NCBI GenBank assembly: GCA_009780915.1
Contig: WQZD01000009.1
Coordinates: 1-64,000, forward strand
Reading direction: 5' to 3'
DNA length: 64,000 nt
From: Propionibacteriaceae bacterium
GTDB taxonomy: Bacteria; Actinomycetota; Actinomycetes; Propionibacteriales; Propionibacteriaceae
Positions 45,163-55,126 of this stretch are shown piece by piece. The notes under the pieces were generated by a model, which was not told where the DNA came from, did not search any database, and worked only from the letters and a program-made list of their open reading frames with translations. The number at the start of each line of letters is the position of its first letter. Positions within the stretch are counted from its first letter, which is position 1. The position numbers and the translations under genes were made by a program.

Positions 45163-46818
45163 ATGGAGACAGTCAAGCATCAGAAATGGTGGGGTTGGGG
45201 CGAAGAGGGCCTCGAATTCACCTACGAGGACAAGCCGAAGTTCGCGGGTTTCCTCCTCGACAACGTCGGCGTGGACGTCCATGACTCCGCCAGCGCCACC
45301 CCCGACTTCGACGCTCTGCCCGTTCCCGAGCCAGTCCTGAAGCCCGCGCTGAAGAAGGCCTTGGCGGCCATCGTGGGCGAGGAGAACCTGTCCACGGACA
45401 CGGAGTGCCGCCTGGTCCACTCCTTCGGCCGTGGCGTGGTGGATCTCATCCGTCTACGCCAGCCCGACCTGGGCCGCATGTGCGACGTGGTGTGCTACCC
45501 CGGATCGGAAGACGAGGTCGTCGCGCTGATGCGAGCCGCCGTCAAATCACGCTCGGTGCTCATCCCCTATGGCGGTGGCTCCAACATCGTCGGCGCCCTG
45601 AGCGCTCCGAGGGGCGAGACCCGTACGGTCATCAGCGTCGACATGGGCCGGATGAACACCGTCCTGTCCATCGACGCCGCGTCCGGCCTGGCCCTGATCC
45701 AAGCGGGCGTCCTCGGCCCCGACATGGAAGAGCAGTTGAACGCGCAGGGCTGGACCATGGGCCACTTCCCCGATTCCTTCACCTGGTCCACCCTCGGCGG
45801 CTGGATCGCCACCCGCAGCTCCGGCATGCAGTCGGACAAGTACGGCGACATCGCCGACATGACACGTGGTCTGCGGATGGTCACCCCCGACGGGATCCTC
45901 GAGCTCCACCCTCTGCCCTCGACGGCCAGCGGCCCCAGCGTGCGCGAGATGGTGCTCGGGTCGGAGGGCCGGCTCGGGATCATCACGAGCGCGTGGATGC
46001 AGGTCCACCGCGTCCCCGCCAAGCGGACCATCCAGGGGTACTTCTTCCCCACCTACGAAGCGGGACTGAAGGCCATGGAGGAGATCGCCGCGTCCGACGC
46101 GGCCCCCAGCATCACCCGCGTCATGGACAAGTACGAGACCGCGTTCTCCATCGCCAACGGCAAGCAGTCCTCGCCGATGGACCACTTCCTCAACCAGGCC
46201 GTCCAGAAGCTGATGTCCATGAAGGGTTGGAACCTCGACGACGCCTGCCTGTCGCTGATCGGCTTCGAGGGGTCGAGTCGGCATGTCAGGTACGAGAAGG
46301 GGCTGGTCGACGCGATCATCTCCCGCAACGGCGGCATGGGGGTCGGCACGGGACCAGGAACCCTGTACGACCAGAAGAAGTACGACGTGCCGTACATCCG
46401 CGACTTCCTCCTCGACCGTGGCATCCCCGCCGACGTGTCGGAGACCGCCACCCCGTGGAGGTACATGGCGCAGATGCACGACGAGACCATCGCGGCGGCC
46501 CATCGCGCCATGGAGCGGGCCGGGGTCCAGGGGTACGTCATGTGCCACCTGTCCCACAGCTACCATGCGGGCGCCTGCCAGTACTTCACCTTCGCGGTGA
46601 ACGACTCGTCGAACTCGATGCTGGACACCTACTACACGGTCAAGAAGGCCATCCAGCAGTCCTTCATGGACAACCACGGCACAGTGTCCCACCACCACGG
46701 CGTCGGCGTCGAGCACGCCGCCTGGCTCCCCCAGGACATCTCCACGACGGGCATCCGCTTCCAAGGGCTCCTCTTCGACGGCGTCGACCCCGACCACAAC
46801 CTCTGCCCCAGGCCCTGA
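45163..46818 (+). CDS. FAD-linked oxidase of the alkyl-dihydroxyacetonephosphate synthase (AGPS) family
   Basis: 551 residues. AGPS swaps the acyl chain of acyl-DHAP for a long-chain alcohol, forming the ether bond. FAD loop P-Y-G-G-G-S-N-I-V-G (135-144); G-H-F-P-D-S-F-T-W-S-T-L-G-G-W (200-214) and R-S-S-G-M-Q-S-D-K-Y-G (218-228) closely follow the AGPS pattern; H-S-Y-H-A-G-A-C (near 467) carries the expected catalytic Tyr, and S-H-H-H-G-V-G (509-515) is the AGPS His loop. These go beyond a generic D-lactate/glycolate oxidase. The start at 45163 has AAAAGGGA about 9 bases upstream. The gene lies 129 bp after plsC and ends at a strong terminator. Confidence 0.85.
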   Translation: METVKHQKWWGWGEEGLEFTYEDKPKFAGFLLDNVGVDVHDSASATPDFDALPVPEPVLKPALKKALAAIVGEENLSTDTECRLVHSFGRGVVDLIRLRQPDLGRMCDVVCYPGSEDEVVALMRAAVKSRSVLIPYGGGSNIVGALSAPRGETRTVISVDMGRMNTVLSIDAASGLALIQAGVLGPDMEEQLNAQGWTMGHFPDSFTWSTLGGWIATRSSGMQSDKYGDIADMTRGLRMVTPDGILELHPLPSTASGPSVREMVLGSEGRLGIITSAWMQVHRVPAKRTIQGYFFPTYEAGLKAMEEIAASDAAPSITRVMDKYETAFSIANGKQSSPMDHFLNQAVQKLMSMKGWNLDDACLSLIGFEGSSRHVRYEKGLVDAIISRNGGMGVGTGPGTLYDQKKYDVPYIRDFLLDRGIPADVSETATPWRYMAQMHDETIAAAHRAMERAGVQGYVMCHLSHSYHAGACQYFTFAVNDSSNSMLDTYYTVKKAIQQSFMDNHGTVSHHHGVGVEHAAWLPQDISTTGIRFQGLLFDGVDPDHNLCPRP

Positions 46819-46854
46819 GCCTGGGCCGCCCGCCGACGACCGGGCCACAAACAC

Positions 46855-46886
46855 ATGAGTCCCCTGCGTGATCGCAGGGGACTCAT
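46855..46886. terminator. Perfect bidirectional terminator hairpin
   Basis: A 14-bp perfect stem (46855-46868 with 46873-46886) around the loop TGAT, containing GAGTCCCCTGCG and its complement. It sits between the stop codons of the AGPS-like gene (plus) and secY (minus), so it should end both transcripts. Confidence 0.85.
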
Positions 46887-46907
46887 TGACGTGTGTTCAG
46901 CGGAGAC

Positions 46908-48224
46908 CTACTTGAGGAATCCTTCGTAGGAGCGCTGCTCCAACTGGGACTGGATCTGCTTGACCGTGTCCAAGCCGACGCCGACGACGATGAGGATCGA
47001 GGTGCCGCCGAAGGGGAACTGCTGGGACGCGCCCACCAGCACGAAGGCCAGGGTGGGGATCAGGGCGATCAACCCCAGGTACAGAGACCCAGGCGCCGTC
47101 AGACGCGAGAGGACGTACTGCAAGTACCTCGCGGTCGGGGCGCCGGCGCGGATGCCGGGGATGAACCCGCCGTACTTCTTCATGTTGTCGGAGATCTCGA
47201 CCGGGTTGAACGTGATGTTCACGTAGAAGTAGCAGAACGCGATGATCAAGATGAAGAAGACCACGTTGTACAGCCAGTGATCGCCCTTGACGAAGTAGGT
47301 CCCGATCCATGCAGAGGCCGGCGAGCTCGGCCACAATTGGGCGTACAAGGCCGGCAAGTACAGGATCGACGAGGCGAAGATGACCGGGATGACGCCAGAC
47401 TGGTTGACCTTGAGCGGGATGTACGTCTTGGATCCGCCGTACATCTTGCGACCCACCATGCGTTTGGCGTACTGCACCGGGATACGGCGCTGCCCTTGCT
47501 CCATGAAGATGATGCCGAGCATGACCAACAATCCGATGGCGATGACCAACAGGAAGAGGAACCAGCCCTTGTCAGGAGAGCTCGAGTGAGCCATCTTGAT
47601 CGACCACAGGGACGTGGGGAAGCGGGCGGCGATCTGGGTGAACATCAGCACCGACATGCCACGGCCCACGCCGTGGTCGGTGATGAGCTCACCGAGCCAC
47701 ATCACGATCCCCGTTCCGGCGGTCATGGTCAAGATCATGACGACGATGGCGAAGATGCCCTTGTCGTACACGATGTCGGAGGTGCAGCCCTGGAAGATCT
47801 TGCCGTTGACGGCCATGGACACGTACGCCGTGCCATTGAGCACCGCCAGGATGAGCGTCAGATACCGCGTGTACTGCGTGATCTTCGCCGTCCCGGAGGC
47901 GCCTTCCTTCTTCAGCGTCTCCAAGCGCGGCACCACCACGGTCATCAACTGCAAGATGATGCTCGCGGTGATGTACGGCATGATGCCCAAGGCGAACACC
48001 GACATCTGGAGCATGGCGCCACCAGAGAACAGGTTGATCATGGAGAACAAGCCCGCCTGGTCGCCGCTCTCGGCGTCCAGACGGCACTGGTTCAGGTTGA
48101 CCATGTTGACGTTCGGCACGGGCAGTGTGGACCCGATACGGAAGATCACAAGGATACCGAGGGTGAACCCGATCTTCTTGCGAAGGTCCGAGGACCTCAG
48201 CACATTCATCAAGCCGGTCAGCAT
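46908..48224 (-). CDS. secY: Preprotein translocase subunit SecY
   Basis: 438 residues with ten hydrophobic segments, the channel of the Sec export system. R-K-K-I-G-F-T (15-21) opens helix 1, and the cytoplasmic loops rich in Arg/Lys (Q-G-Q-R-R-I-P-V-Q-Y-A) match SecY. The ribosome-binding site GAGGAG is present. It is the last gene of the ribosomal operon here; the adk/map/infA genes that usually follow are absent and the terminator comes 22 bp after the stop. Confidence 0.96.
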   Translation of the reverse strand: MLTGLMNVLRSSDLRKKIGFTLGILVIFRIGSTLPVPNVNMVNLNQCRLDAESGDQAGLFSMINLFSGGAMLQMSVFALGIMPYITASIILQLMTVVVPRLETLKKEGASGTAKITQYTRYLTLILAVLNGTAYVSMAVNGKIFQGCTSDIVYDKGIFAIVVMILTMTAGTGIVMWLGELITDHGVGRGMSVLMFTQIAARFPTSLWSIKMAHSSSPDKGWFLFLLVIAIGLLVMLGIIFMEQGQRRIPVQYAKRMVGRKMYGGSKTYIPLKVNQSGVIPVIFASSILYLPALYAQLWPSSPASAWIGTYFVKGDHWLYNVVFFILIIAFCYFYVNITFNPVEISDNMKKYGGFIPGIRAGAPTARYLQYVLSRLTAPGSLYLGLIALIPTLAFVLVGASQQFPFGGTSILIVVGVGLDTVKQIQSQLEQRSYEGFLK

Positions 48225-48282
48225 GTCTTTCTCCTCACCTGCTTAGGCTACCATGTCCGTTTGTCGAACGTCGAAACGTCCG

Positions 48283-48723
48283 TCACAGTTCGGTGATCGA
48301 ACCGCCTGCTTGCTCGATCTTAGCCTTGGCTGAGGCAGAGAACGCATGCGCAGCGACATCAACCTTAACAGAGATCTCTCCGTCGCCGAGCACCTTGACC
48401 AACTGCGAGTCACGCACAGCGCCCTTGGCGACCAGATCGGCGATGCTGACTGTCCCGCCTTCGGGGAACAACTGGGCGAGACGAGCGACGTTCACGACCT
48501 GGAACTCGACCTTGAACGGGTTGGTGAACCCCTTCAACTTCGGGATCCTGCGATGCAACGGCATCTGGCCGCCCTCGAAGTTCGCGGGGACGTTCTTACG
48601 AGCGCCGGTGCCTTTGGTGCCGCGGCCTGCGGTCTTGCCCTTCGACGCCTCGCCACGGCCGACACGGGTCTTCTCCGTGCGGGCCCCGGGAGCGGGACGA
48701 AGGTGATGAATCTGTAGGGCCAT
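48283..48723 (-). CDS. rplO: 50S ribosomal protein L15
   Basis: 146 residues. The glycine- and lysine-rich N-terminal extension ([17 protein letters not shown]) reaches into the large subunit RNA, and the C-terminal half folds as the globular domain. The ATG overlaps the rpmD stop by one base (TAATG). The 58-bp gap to secY carries the secY ribosome-binding site. Confidence 0.95.
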   Translation of the reverse strand: MALQIHHLRPAPGARTEKTRVGRGEASKGKTAGRGTKGTGARKNVPANFEGGQMPLHRRIPKLKGFTNPFKVEFQVVNVARLAQLFPEGGTVSIADLVAKGAVRDSQLVKVLGDGEISVKVDVAAHAFSASAKAKIEQAGGSITEL

Positions 48724-48920
48724 TACTTTGCCTCCTCCACGGTGATCATGTGGGCCACGGTGCGAACCATGCCCTGCGTGATCACGTCGTTGTCGCGCAC
48801 GACGGTGTCGCCGATCTTCTTCAGACCGAGCGAGCGAAGCGTCTCACGATGGTTTTGCTTGGAACCGATCCCGGACTTGATCCTGGTGATCTGAATCTTA
48901 GTGACGGGTGTTGTCGTCAT
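48723..48920 (-). CDS. rpmD: 50S ribosomal protein L30
   Basis: 65 residues. It contains [11 protein letters not shown] and [12 protein letters not shown], the L30 core. The ATG at 48920 shares a base with the rpsE stop (TGATG), which fixes the start; longer in-frame extensions are rpsE shadow. The spc order is standard. Confidence 0.95.
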   Translation of the reverse strand: MTTTPVTKIQITRIKSGIGSKQNHRETLRSLGLKKIGDTVVRDNDVITQGMVRTVAHMITVEEAK

Positions 48921-49525
48921 CAGTGTGCTCCTTCCGTGCGAGCCCGCAGCAACGCGGCCGGGGTCACGTCCTCGACGGACATCCCACGACGCATGGCGAC
49001 ATGCTCCGGCTCTTCGAGATCCTTCAGCGCACGGACAGTGGCGTGCACCACGTTGACCGCGTTGGAGGATCCCAGGGACTTGGCCAGGACGTCGTGGATG
49101 CCGGCGCACTCCAAGACGGCGCGGGCGGCGCCACCGGCGATGACGCCAGTACCGGGAGCCGCGGGACGCAGCATGACCACGCCAGCGGCCTCCTCACCCT
49201 GGACCGGGTGCGGAATCGTGCTCTGGATGCGCGGGACGCGGAAGAAGTGCTTCTTGGCGTCCTCCACACCCTTGGCGATCGCGGCGGGGACTTCCTTCGC
49301 CTTGCCGTAGCCGACGCCGACGGTTCCGTCGCCGTCACCGACGACCACGAGGGCCGTGAAGGAGAAACGACGCCCGCCCTGGACGACCTTCGCCACACGG
49401 TTGATCGCGACGACGCGCTCCAGGTAGTTGCTCTTGGGCGCCTCTTCCGTCTCGCGGTTGCGACGGTCATCGCGGCGACGACCCTCGCTGGGCTCGCCTT
49501 CGTTACGGCGGTTATTCGCTGCCAT
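48920..49525 (-). CDS. rpsE: 30S ribosomal protein S5
   Basis: 201 residues. A charged N-terminal tail (about 30 residues, Arg/Glu-rich) precedes the double-stranded RNA-binding domain ([19 protein letters not shown]) and the C-terminal domain with G-V-G-Y-G-K-A. It takes part in decoding accuracy. It is 15 bp downstream of rplR. Confidence 0.96.
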   Translation of the reverse strand: MAANNRRNEGEPSEGRRRDDRRNRETEEAPKSNYLERVVAINRVAKVVQGGRRFSFTALVVVGDGDGTVGVGYGKAKEVPAAIAKGVEDAKKHFFRVPRIQSTIPHPVQGEEAAGVVMLRPAAPGTGVIAGGAARAVLECAGIHDVLAKSLGSSNAVNVVHATVRALKDLEEPEHVAMRRGMSVEDVTPAALLRARTEGAH

Positions 49526-49540
49526 CTTTCTTTCCTTCCG

Positions 49541-49924
49541 TCAGAACCCGAGTCCGGCTTCACGCGCGCCATCAGCCAAGGCGGCGACACGTCCGTGATA
49601 CTGATGCCCAGCGCGGTCGAAGACGACCTGCTCGACACCGGCGTCTTTAGCACGTTTGGCGACCATGGCGCCCACCTGCTTGGCCTTCTCAGACTTGTCA
49701 GCCTGCAAGGCACGCATGCTGGCCTCCATGGTGGACGCCGACGCCAAGGTGTGACCCTTGGTGTCGTCGATCACCTGCGCCACGATGTGACGCGCGGAGC
49801 GGGTGACCACCAGGCGCGGACGCTCGGGAGTTCCCGTGATGGCCTTGCGTCCACGATTCTGGCGCTTGGCCAAAGCCGCAGCCTTGGGGGACAGGGTCTT
49901 CTTGATTGTCAATGAAATGGCCAT
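49541..49924 (-). CDS. rplR: 50S ribosomal protein L18
   Basis: 127 residues. It binds 5S rRNA. The core [12 protein letters not shown] and the C-terminal [21 protein letters not shown] are typical. The start overlaps the rplF stop (TAATG). Confidence 0.96.
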   Translation of the reverse strand: MAISLTIKKTLSPKAAALAKRQNRGRKAITGTPERPRLVVTRSARHIVAQVIDDTKGHTLASASTMEASMRALQADKSEKAKQVGAMVAKRAKDAGVEQVVFDRAGHQYHGRVAALADGAREAGLGF

Positions 49925-50463
49925 TACTTTCCAGCCTTTCCGACCTTGCGGCGAACTTGCTCGCCCGCGTACCGCACACCCTTGCCCTTGTACGGCTCAG
50001 GCTTACGAATCTTACGAATGTTGGCGGCCACCTCACCGACGGCCTGCTTGTCGATCCCGATGACGGTGAAGTGCGTCGGGTTCTCGACCGCGAAGGTGAT
50101 GCCCTCGGGGGCGTCGACGATCACCGGGTGAGAGAAACCCAGGGCGAATTCGAGCTGCGTGGGGCTCTTCAGCATGACGCGGTAGCCGACGCCGACGATC
50201 TCCAACTTCTTCTCGTACCCTGCCGTCACTCCGACGACCATGTTGTTGACCAGCGTGCGGGTCAGGCCATGCAAGGACTTGCTCACCCGCTCGTCATTCG
50301 GACGGGTGACGTCGATCTGGCCGTCCGTCGCCTCCACCTGGATGGGCGAGACGACGGTGTGGGACAGCGTCCCCTTGGGACCCTTGACCGTGACCAGTGA
50401 GTCTTCGATGGTGACATCGACCCCAGCGGGGATCGCGATAGGCATTCTTCCAATACGTGACAT
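49924..50463 (-). CDS. rplF: 50S ribosomal protein L6
   Basis: 179 residues. Start at M-S-R-I-G-R-M-P-I, with GAGGAG 7 bases upstream; six extra in-frame codons upstream are not needed. It sits near the factor-binding centre. C-terminal [11 protein letters not shown] is intact. Confidence 0.96.
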   Translation of the reverse strand: MSRIGRMPIAIPAGVDVTIEDSLVTVKGPKGTLSHTVVSPIQVEATDGQIDVTRPNDERVSKSLHGLTRTLVNNMVVGVTAGYEKKLEIVGVGYRVMLKSPTQLEFALGFSHPVIVDAPEGITFAVENPTHFTVIGIDKQAVGEVAANIRKIRKPEPYKGKGVRYAGEQVRRKVGKAGK

Positions 50464-50474
50464 GTGTCGACTCC

Positions 50475-50882
50475 TCACCAAACGTAGGCGAGGACTTCCC
50501 CGCCGACAGAGTTACGGTTAGCTTCCTTGTCGGTGAGCAAACCTTGGCTGGTGGAGATGATCGCGATGCCCAGTCCGCCGAGAACCCTCGGCAGGGCCGT
50601 GGACTTCGCGTACACACGAAGACCAGGCTTGGAGATGCGCTTCAACCCTTGGATGGCACGAACGCGGGAGTTGCCGTACTTCAACGTGACGGTCAAAGTC
50701 TTCCCCACGCACCCCTCGGCAGGCTCGGTCACCTTGTAGTCGGTGATGTAGCCCTCCTGCTTGAGGATCTTGGCGATACCCACCTTGATCTTCGAATGAG
50801 GCATCGAGGTCGTCTCGTGGTAGGCCTGGTTGGCGTTACGCAGACGTGTCAGCATGTCTGCGATTGGATCTGTCATTGTCAT
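50475..50882 (-). CDS. rpsH: 30S ribosomal protein S8
   Basis: 135 residues beginning [17 protein letters not shown]. It binds the centre of 16S rRNA and in many bacteria represses spc translation. The C-terminal S-T-S-Q-G-L-L-T-D and G-G-E-V-L-A-Y-V-W are standard. An ATG two codons in is an alternative start. It is 82 bp downstream of rpsN. Confidence 0.96.
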   Translation of the reverse strand: MTMTDPIADMLTRLRNANQAYHETTSMPHSKIKVGIAKILKQEGYITDYKVTEPAEGCVGKTLTVTLKYGNSRVRAIQGLKRISKPGLRVYAKSTALPRVLGGLGIAIISTSQGLLTDKEANRNSVGGEVLAYVW

Positions 50883-50964
50883 CGGCTTGTGGCCTCTTTC
50901 TCACAGCGGTTTCCCCCAACGAGGACCTGCTGTGTCGTTACGGTTAGTTGAACAATCATGAAAA

Positions 50965-51150
50965 TCACCAGGAGGACTTCGTCACGCCGGGCAGCTCGCC
51001 GCGGTGGGCCATGGTCCTCAGGCAGATACGGCACAGGCCGAACTTACGGTACACAGACTTGGGCCGACCGCACTTCTGGCAGCGGGTGTACGCCCGTACC
51101 CCGAACTTCGGTTTGCGGGACTGCTTGACCTTGATAGCTGTTGTTGCCAT
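50965..51150 (-). CDS. rpsN: 30S ribosomal protein S14, zinc-binding (type Z)
   Basis: 61 residues, the short zinc form. Cys pairs C-Q-K-C (24-27) and C-R-I-C (40-43) hold zinc. A zinc-independent paralogue, common in actinobacteria for zinc starvation, is not in the window. It follows rplE by 8 bp. Confidence 0.96.
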   Translation of the reverse strand: MATTAIKVKQSRKPKFGVRAYTRCQKCGRPKSVYRKFGLCRICLRTMAHRGELPGVTKSSW

Positions 51151-51158
51151 GTCTTAGC

Positions 51159-51797
51159 TCACCTCTTTTTCCCGACGGGACGCTTGACCCGCTTCTTCTT
51201 GTTTGCAGCCTTGTTCGCCTCGGCGACCTCCCGAGTCTGGAAGGGGAAGCCCAGGTGTGTGAGCAGGGCGCGGCCCTCCTCGTCGTTCTCGGCGGTGGTG
51301 ACCACGGTGATGTCCATGCCACGGAGCCGGTCGATGCGGTCCTGGTCGATCTCATGGAACATGACCTGCTCGGTCAGGCCGAAGGTGTAGTTGCCCTTGC
51401 CGTCGAACTGGAGCGGGGAGAGCCCGCGGAAGTCACGGATACGGGGAAGGGCGAGGCTCAGCAGGCGGTCCGCGAACTCCCACATACGATCGCCGCGCAG
51501 AGTCACGTGGCAACCGATGGGCATGCCCTCGCGCAGTTTGAACTGGGCGATGGACTTGCGGGCCTTGGTGACCTGCGGCTTCTGGCCGGTGATCTGGGTC
51601 AGGTCGCGCACGGCCATGTCGATGACTTTGGAGTCACGCGCCGCGTCGCCCACGCCCATGTTCACCACGATCTTGACCAGACCGGGGATCTGCATCACAT
51701 TGGCGTACTTGAACTCCTCGTGCATGGCAGGCGCGATGACCTCGCGGTACTGCTTCTTCAGGCGGGGCAGTTCTTTCTTGTCAGCTGCGTCAGCCAT
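51159..51797 (-). CDS. rplE: 50S ribosomal protein L5
   Basis: 212 residues, about 25-30 longer than usual, because of a short N-terminal addition and a Lys/Arg-rich tail after the normal end (A-N-K-K-K-R-V-K-R). It binds 5S rRNA and contacts the P-site tRNA. The start overlaps the rplX stop (TGATG). Confidence 0.95.
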   Translation of the reverse strand: MADAADKKELPRLKKQYREVIAPAMHEEFKYANVMQIPGLVKIVVNMGVGDAARDSKVIDMAVRDLTQITGQKPQVTKARKSIAQFKLREGMPIGCHVTLRGDRMWEFADRLLSLALPRIRDFRGLSPLQFDGKGNYTFGLTEQVMFHEIDQDRIDRLRGMDITVVTTAENDEEGRALLTHLGFPFQTREVAEANKAANKKKRVKRPVGKKR

Positions 51798-52168
51798 CAG
51801 ATCTCCTTCCCAGTCTTCTTGGCGATCCTCACGGACCGGGTGACGGTGTACTCGGTGCCGTCGGGGCGCTTACGGGTGGACTCGACGCGCTTGAATCCCA
51901 CGCGCGTGACCACCTCTTTGGTCCCTTGACGGACGACGAGCGCCACGTTGGAGGCATGGATCGGAGCTTCGGAGCTCATGATCCCGCCCTTGATGACCTG
52001 GCGGCCGGTTCCGTCGGAGCGGTCCTTGCGGTGCCGCTTGACGATGTTCACACCGGCGACCGTCACGGTCTCTTCGGCGGGGTTCACGCCGATGATGTCA
52101 CCGACGACTCCCTTGTCCTTGCCTGCGATCACGCGCACGCGATCGCCCTTCTTCACATGCATTGCCAT
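51797..52168 (-). CDS. rplX: 50S ribosomal protein L24
   Basis: 123 residues, an early assembly protein. The KOW motif is visible in [16 protein letters not shown]. It starts 1 base after the rplN stop. Confidence 0.95.
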   Translation of the reverse strand: MAMHVKKGDRVRVIAGKDKGVVGDIIGVNPAEETVTVAGVNIVKRHRKDRSDGTGRQVIKGGIMSSEAPIHASNVALVVRQGTKEVVTRVGFKRVESTRKRPDGTEYTVTRSVRIAKKTGKEI

Positions 52169-52169
52169 C

Positions 52170-52538
52170 TCAGATCACCTCTGGAGCGAGAGAGACGATA
52201 CGCATGAAGCGCTTCTCGCGCAGCTCACGGGCGACCGGGCCGAAGATACGGGTGCCCCGGGGTTCGCCGTCGGTGCGCAGAATGACTGCAGCGTTCTCGT
52301 CGAATTTGATGTACGAGCCGTCCGCGCGGCGGTGGCTCTTGACCGTACGTACTACGACGGCCTTGACCACCTCGCCCTTCTTGACTCCACCGCCAGGGAT
52401 TGCGTCCTTGACGGTTGCGACGATCGTGTCGCCGAGGTAGGCATAGCGGCGCTTGGAACCGCCGAGCACCCGGATGCACAACAATTCCTTGGCACCCGTG
52501 TTGTCGGCGACCTTCAGCCGCGACTCCTGTTGGATCAT
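52170..52538 (-). CDS. rplN: 50S ribosomal protein L14
   Basis: 122 residues, invariant family length. [17 protein letters not shown] is the textbook L14 start, and [12 protein letters not shown] the end. It forms an inter-subunit bridge. A 47-bp gap to rpsQ is the largest gap in this half of the operon and marks the S10/spc junction. Confidence 0.97.
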   Translation of the reverse strand: MIQQESRLKVADNTGAKELLCIRVLGGSKRRYAYLGDTIVATVKDAIPGGGVKKGEVVKAVVVRTVKSHRRADGSYIKFDENAAVILRTDGEPRGTRIFGPVARELREKRFMRIVSLAPEVI

Positions 52539-52585
52539 TTTTTCTCCTTGAGTTCCCTGGTTCCCTCATCGGGCCTGGTGAAACG

Positions 52586-52846
52586 TTACCTAGCCTTTTC
52601 GACGACCTCAGTCAGTCGCCATCTCTTCGTCGCTGACAGCGGACGGGTCTCCATCACCCGGACGCGGTCCCCGACACCTGCGATATTGCCTTCGTCATGG
52701 ACCTTCAGCCGCTGGGTGCGGGTCATGACCTTACCGTAGAGAGGATGCTTGATGCGATCCTCGATCTGGACGACGATCGTCTTGTCCATTTTGTCGGACA
52801 CGACCATCCCTTCGCGGACCTTCCTACCAGCCCTTGCTTCAGTCAT
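52586..52846 (-). CDS. rpsQ: 30S ribosomal protein S17
   Basis: 86 residues. [14 protein letters not shown] and H-P-L-Y-G-K are the S17 marks. It helps fold the 5' domain of 16S rRNA. The start overlaps the rpmC stop by one base; it is the last gene of the classical S10 set. Confidence 0.96.
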   Translation of the reverse strand: MTEARAGRKVREGMVVSDKMDKTIVVQIEDRIKHPLYGKVMTRTQRLKVHDEGNIAGVGDRVRVMETRPLSATKRWRLTEVVEKAR

Positions 52847-53073
52847 CAGTTCTCCTCATCGGGATCAGGCACAATGCCCAGATTGCGTTCTTGCAGAACG
52901 GTGTAGATACGAGCGATGTCCTTGCGGGCCTCACGAAGACGTCCGTGCGATTCCAGCTGGCCTGTGGCCGCTGCGAAGCGCAAGCTGAACAGCTCTTCCT
53001 TCAGTTCCGTGACGCGGGCGTTCAGGTCCGCGCGGCTCATCGCACGCAGTTCTGCTGCTGTTGTTGTCGCCAT
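52846..53073 (-). CDS. rpmC: 50S ribosomal protein L29
   Basis: 75 residues, all helical. [14 protein letters not shown] and R-K-D-I-A-R-I are the family core. It borders the exit tunnel near the trigger factor and SRP site. Its start overlaps the rplP stop by one base. Confidence 0.95.
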   Translation of the reverse strand: MATTTAAELRAMSRADLNARVTELKEELFSLRFAAATGQLESHGRLREARKDIARIYTVLQERNLGIVPDPDEEN

Positions 53074-53489
53074 CAGTTCTCACCGTCCCTCTTGATGAAA
53101 CGTGCCTTGAATGGCAGCTTATGAATAGCGAGTCGCATGGCTTCGCGAGCCACGTCCTCGGCCACACCGGACAGTTCGAACAGAACGCGTCCGGGCTTGA
53201 CATTGACGACCCACCACTCCGGGGTGCCCTTGCCGGAGCCCATGCGGGATTCGGCTGGGTGCTTGGTCATCGGGCGGTCGGGGAAGACGTTGATCCACAC
53301 CTTTCCACCACGACGGATGTGACGGGTCATGGCGATACGAGCCGCCTCGATCTGACGGTTCGTGAGGTACGAGGGCTCCAGAGCCTGGATCCCGTACTCC
53401 CCGAAGGCCAGGGTCGTCCCGCCCTTGGCAGCACCGGTCCGCTTGGGGTGGTGCTGCTTGCGGAACTTCACACGACGAGGAATCAGCAT
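53073..53489 (-). CDS. rplP: 50S ribosomal protein L16
   Basis: 138 residues. [13 protein letters not shown] at the start and G-S-G-K-G-T-P-E (near 81-88) are conserved. It lies close to the peptidyl-transferase centre and the A-site tRNA. It is 3 bp after rpsC. Confidence 0.97.
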   Translation of the reverse strand: MLIPRRVKFRKQHHPKRTGAAKGGTTLAFGEYGIQALEPSYLTNRQIEAARIAMTRHIRRGGKVWINVFPDRPMTKHPAESRMGSGKGTPEWWVVNVKPGRVLFELSGVAEDVAREAMRLAIHKLPFKARFIKRDGEN

Positions 53490-53492
53490 GAG

Positions 53493-54293
53493 TTACTCAC
53501 CTGCGCTCTCTGTTTGCGGCTCGACGGCGGCCTCGACGACCGGCGTCTCCTGATCTCTGCGCCCACGTCCACGATCCGCGCGCTCACCGCGGCCAGGACG
53601 CCTCGTGGGACGCTGGCGGGTCAGAGCGGACTGGCGGTTGGCGCGCTGAGCTGTGCGTTCGGCGCGGGTGCCGGTGAGGTCTCCCTTGTAGATCCACACC
53701 TTGACGCCGATGCGTCCGAAGGTCGTACGGGCCTCGTAGAAGCCGTAGTCGATGTCGGCACGCAGGGTGTGCAGGGGAACACGGCCTTCACGGTAGAACT
53801 CCGCGCGGCTCATTTCCGCTCCACCCAGACGTCCCGAGCACTGGATCCTGATGCCCAGGGCTCCACCGCGCATGGCGGACTGCTGAGCCTTGCGCATCGC
53901 ACGACGGAAGGCCACGCGGGCGCCGAGCTGCTCGGCCACGCCCTGGGCGACCAACTGCGCGTCGATCTCGGGGTTCTTCACTTCGAGGATGTTGAGCTGG
54001 ACCTGCTTGCCAGTCAGCTTCTCCACATCGGCACGGACCTTCTCAGCCTCGGCGCCGTTGCGACCGATGATGATGCCAGGACGTGCGGCGTGCAAGAAGA
54101 TCGTGACGCGCTCGGAGCGACGCTCGATCTCGATCGAGGAGACTCCGGCTCGCTCCAGACGCTTGGTCAGGAACTCACGGATCTTGATGTCCTCGCCGAT
54201 GTACTGCGAGTACTGCTTGTCGGAGTACCAGCGGGACACGTGATCGGTCGAGATGCCCAGGCGGAACCCCATGGGGTTGATCTTTTGGCCCAT
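53493..54293 (-). CDS. rpsC: 30S ribosomal protein S3
   Basis: 266 residues. [13 protein letters not shown] start, KH domain ([11 protein letters not shown]) and C-terminal core, followed by an Arg-rich and acidic tail of about 50 residues as in other actinobacteria. It lines the mRNA entry channel. The gap to rplV is 2 bp. Confidence 0.97.
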   Translation of the reverse strand: MGQKINPMGFRLGISTDHVSRWYSDKQYSQYIGEDIKIREFLTKRLERAGVSSIEIERRSERVTIFLHAARPGIIIGRNGAEAEKVRADVEKLTGKQVQLNILEVKNPEIDAQLVAQGVAEQLGARVAFRRAMRKAQQSAMRGGALGIRIQCSGRLGGAEMSRAEFYREGRVPLHTLRADIDYGFYEARTTFGRIGVKVWIYKGDLTGTRAERTAQRANRQSALTRQRPTRRPGRGERADRGRGRRDQETPVVEAAVEPQTESAGE

Positions 54294-54295
54294 GC

Positions 54296-54811
54296 TCAGG
54301 CCTCCTTCTCAGTCTCGGACGCGGTTTCGGTCACCTTGGTCGCCGCCTTAGCAGCCTTCTTCTCGATGACCCTGTCCAGGCGCATGGTCACGACCTGCTT
54401 GGACGGGGGGATCGGACCGCGGTTGACCGTCGGCTCCACCACAGCGGTGATGTGGCTGGCGCGCTTGAGGATCCGAGACGCCGAGCCCTTGGCCCGGGCG
54501 CGGATCCGGCGCATGGTCACACCCTCGTCGACGAAGATCTGCGAGACGTACAGGTCGGCTCCGCGCAGGTTCTCGCCGCTCTCGGCGTTGGCCACTGCCG
54601 ACGCGATCACCTTGAAAACCGGCTCTGAAGCGGCCTGGGGCGCGAAGCGCAAGGTGTCCAGGGCCTGGGTCACGGTCATACCGCGCACGATGTCGACCAC
54701 GCGACGGACCTTCTGGGGCGACATGTGGACGTGACGCGCGATGGCGTACGCTCCCTCACGATCACCCAAGAGTGCGTCCCGACGGGTCGGGCGCTGCCAA
54801 TTCTTACTCAT
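54296..54811 (-). CDS. rplV: 50S ribosomal protein L22
   Basis: 171 residues, against about 110-130 in most bacteria. The conserved part runs from about residue 24 ([14 protein letters not shown]) to 133; a 20-residue N-terminal addition and a Lys/Ala/Glu-rich C-terminal tail account for the rest. Its loop lines the peptide exit tunnel (macrolide contact region). Confidence 0.95.
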   Translation of the reverse strand: MSKNWQRPTRRDALLGDREGAYAIARHVHMSPQKVRRVVDIVRGMTVTQALDTLRFAPQAASEPVFKVIASAVANAESGENLRGADLYVSQIFVDEGVTMRRIRARAKGSASRILKRASHITAVVEPTVNRGPIPPSKQVVTMRLDRVIEKKAAKAATKVTETASETEKEA

Positions 54812-54826
54812 TGATAACTACCCTTC

Positions 54827-55108
54827 TCAGCGCTTCCGAGACTTCTTGTCGTCCTTCACGTGACCACGGAAGGTGCGAGTGGGCGCGAATTCGCCCAGCT
54901 TGTGACCGATCATGGCGTCGGTGATGAAGACCGGAACGTGCTTGCGACCGTCGTGGACGGCGATGGTATGTCCGATCATGTCAGGCACGATCATGGATCG
55001 ACGCGACCATGTCTTGATGACGGTCTTCGATCCCTTGGTGTTGAGGTCCTCAACCTTCTTGGCCAGATGGCCGTCGATGAAGGGACCCTTCTTCAAACTG
55101 CGTGGCAT
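54827..55108 (-). CDS. rpsS: 30S ribosomal protein S19
   Basis: 93 residues, standard length. [12 protein letters not shown] start and [16 protein letters not shown]. It sits in the head of the small subunit. The gap to rplB is 18 bp. Confidence 0.97.
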   Translation of the reverse strand: MPRSLKKGPFIDGHLAKKVEDLNTKGSKTVIKTWSRRSMIVPDMIGHTIAVHDGRKHVPVFITDAMIGHKLGEFAPTRTFRGHVKDDKKSRKR

Positions 55109-55126
55109 CTCTTACGTCCCTCCTGC

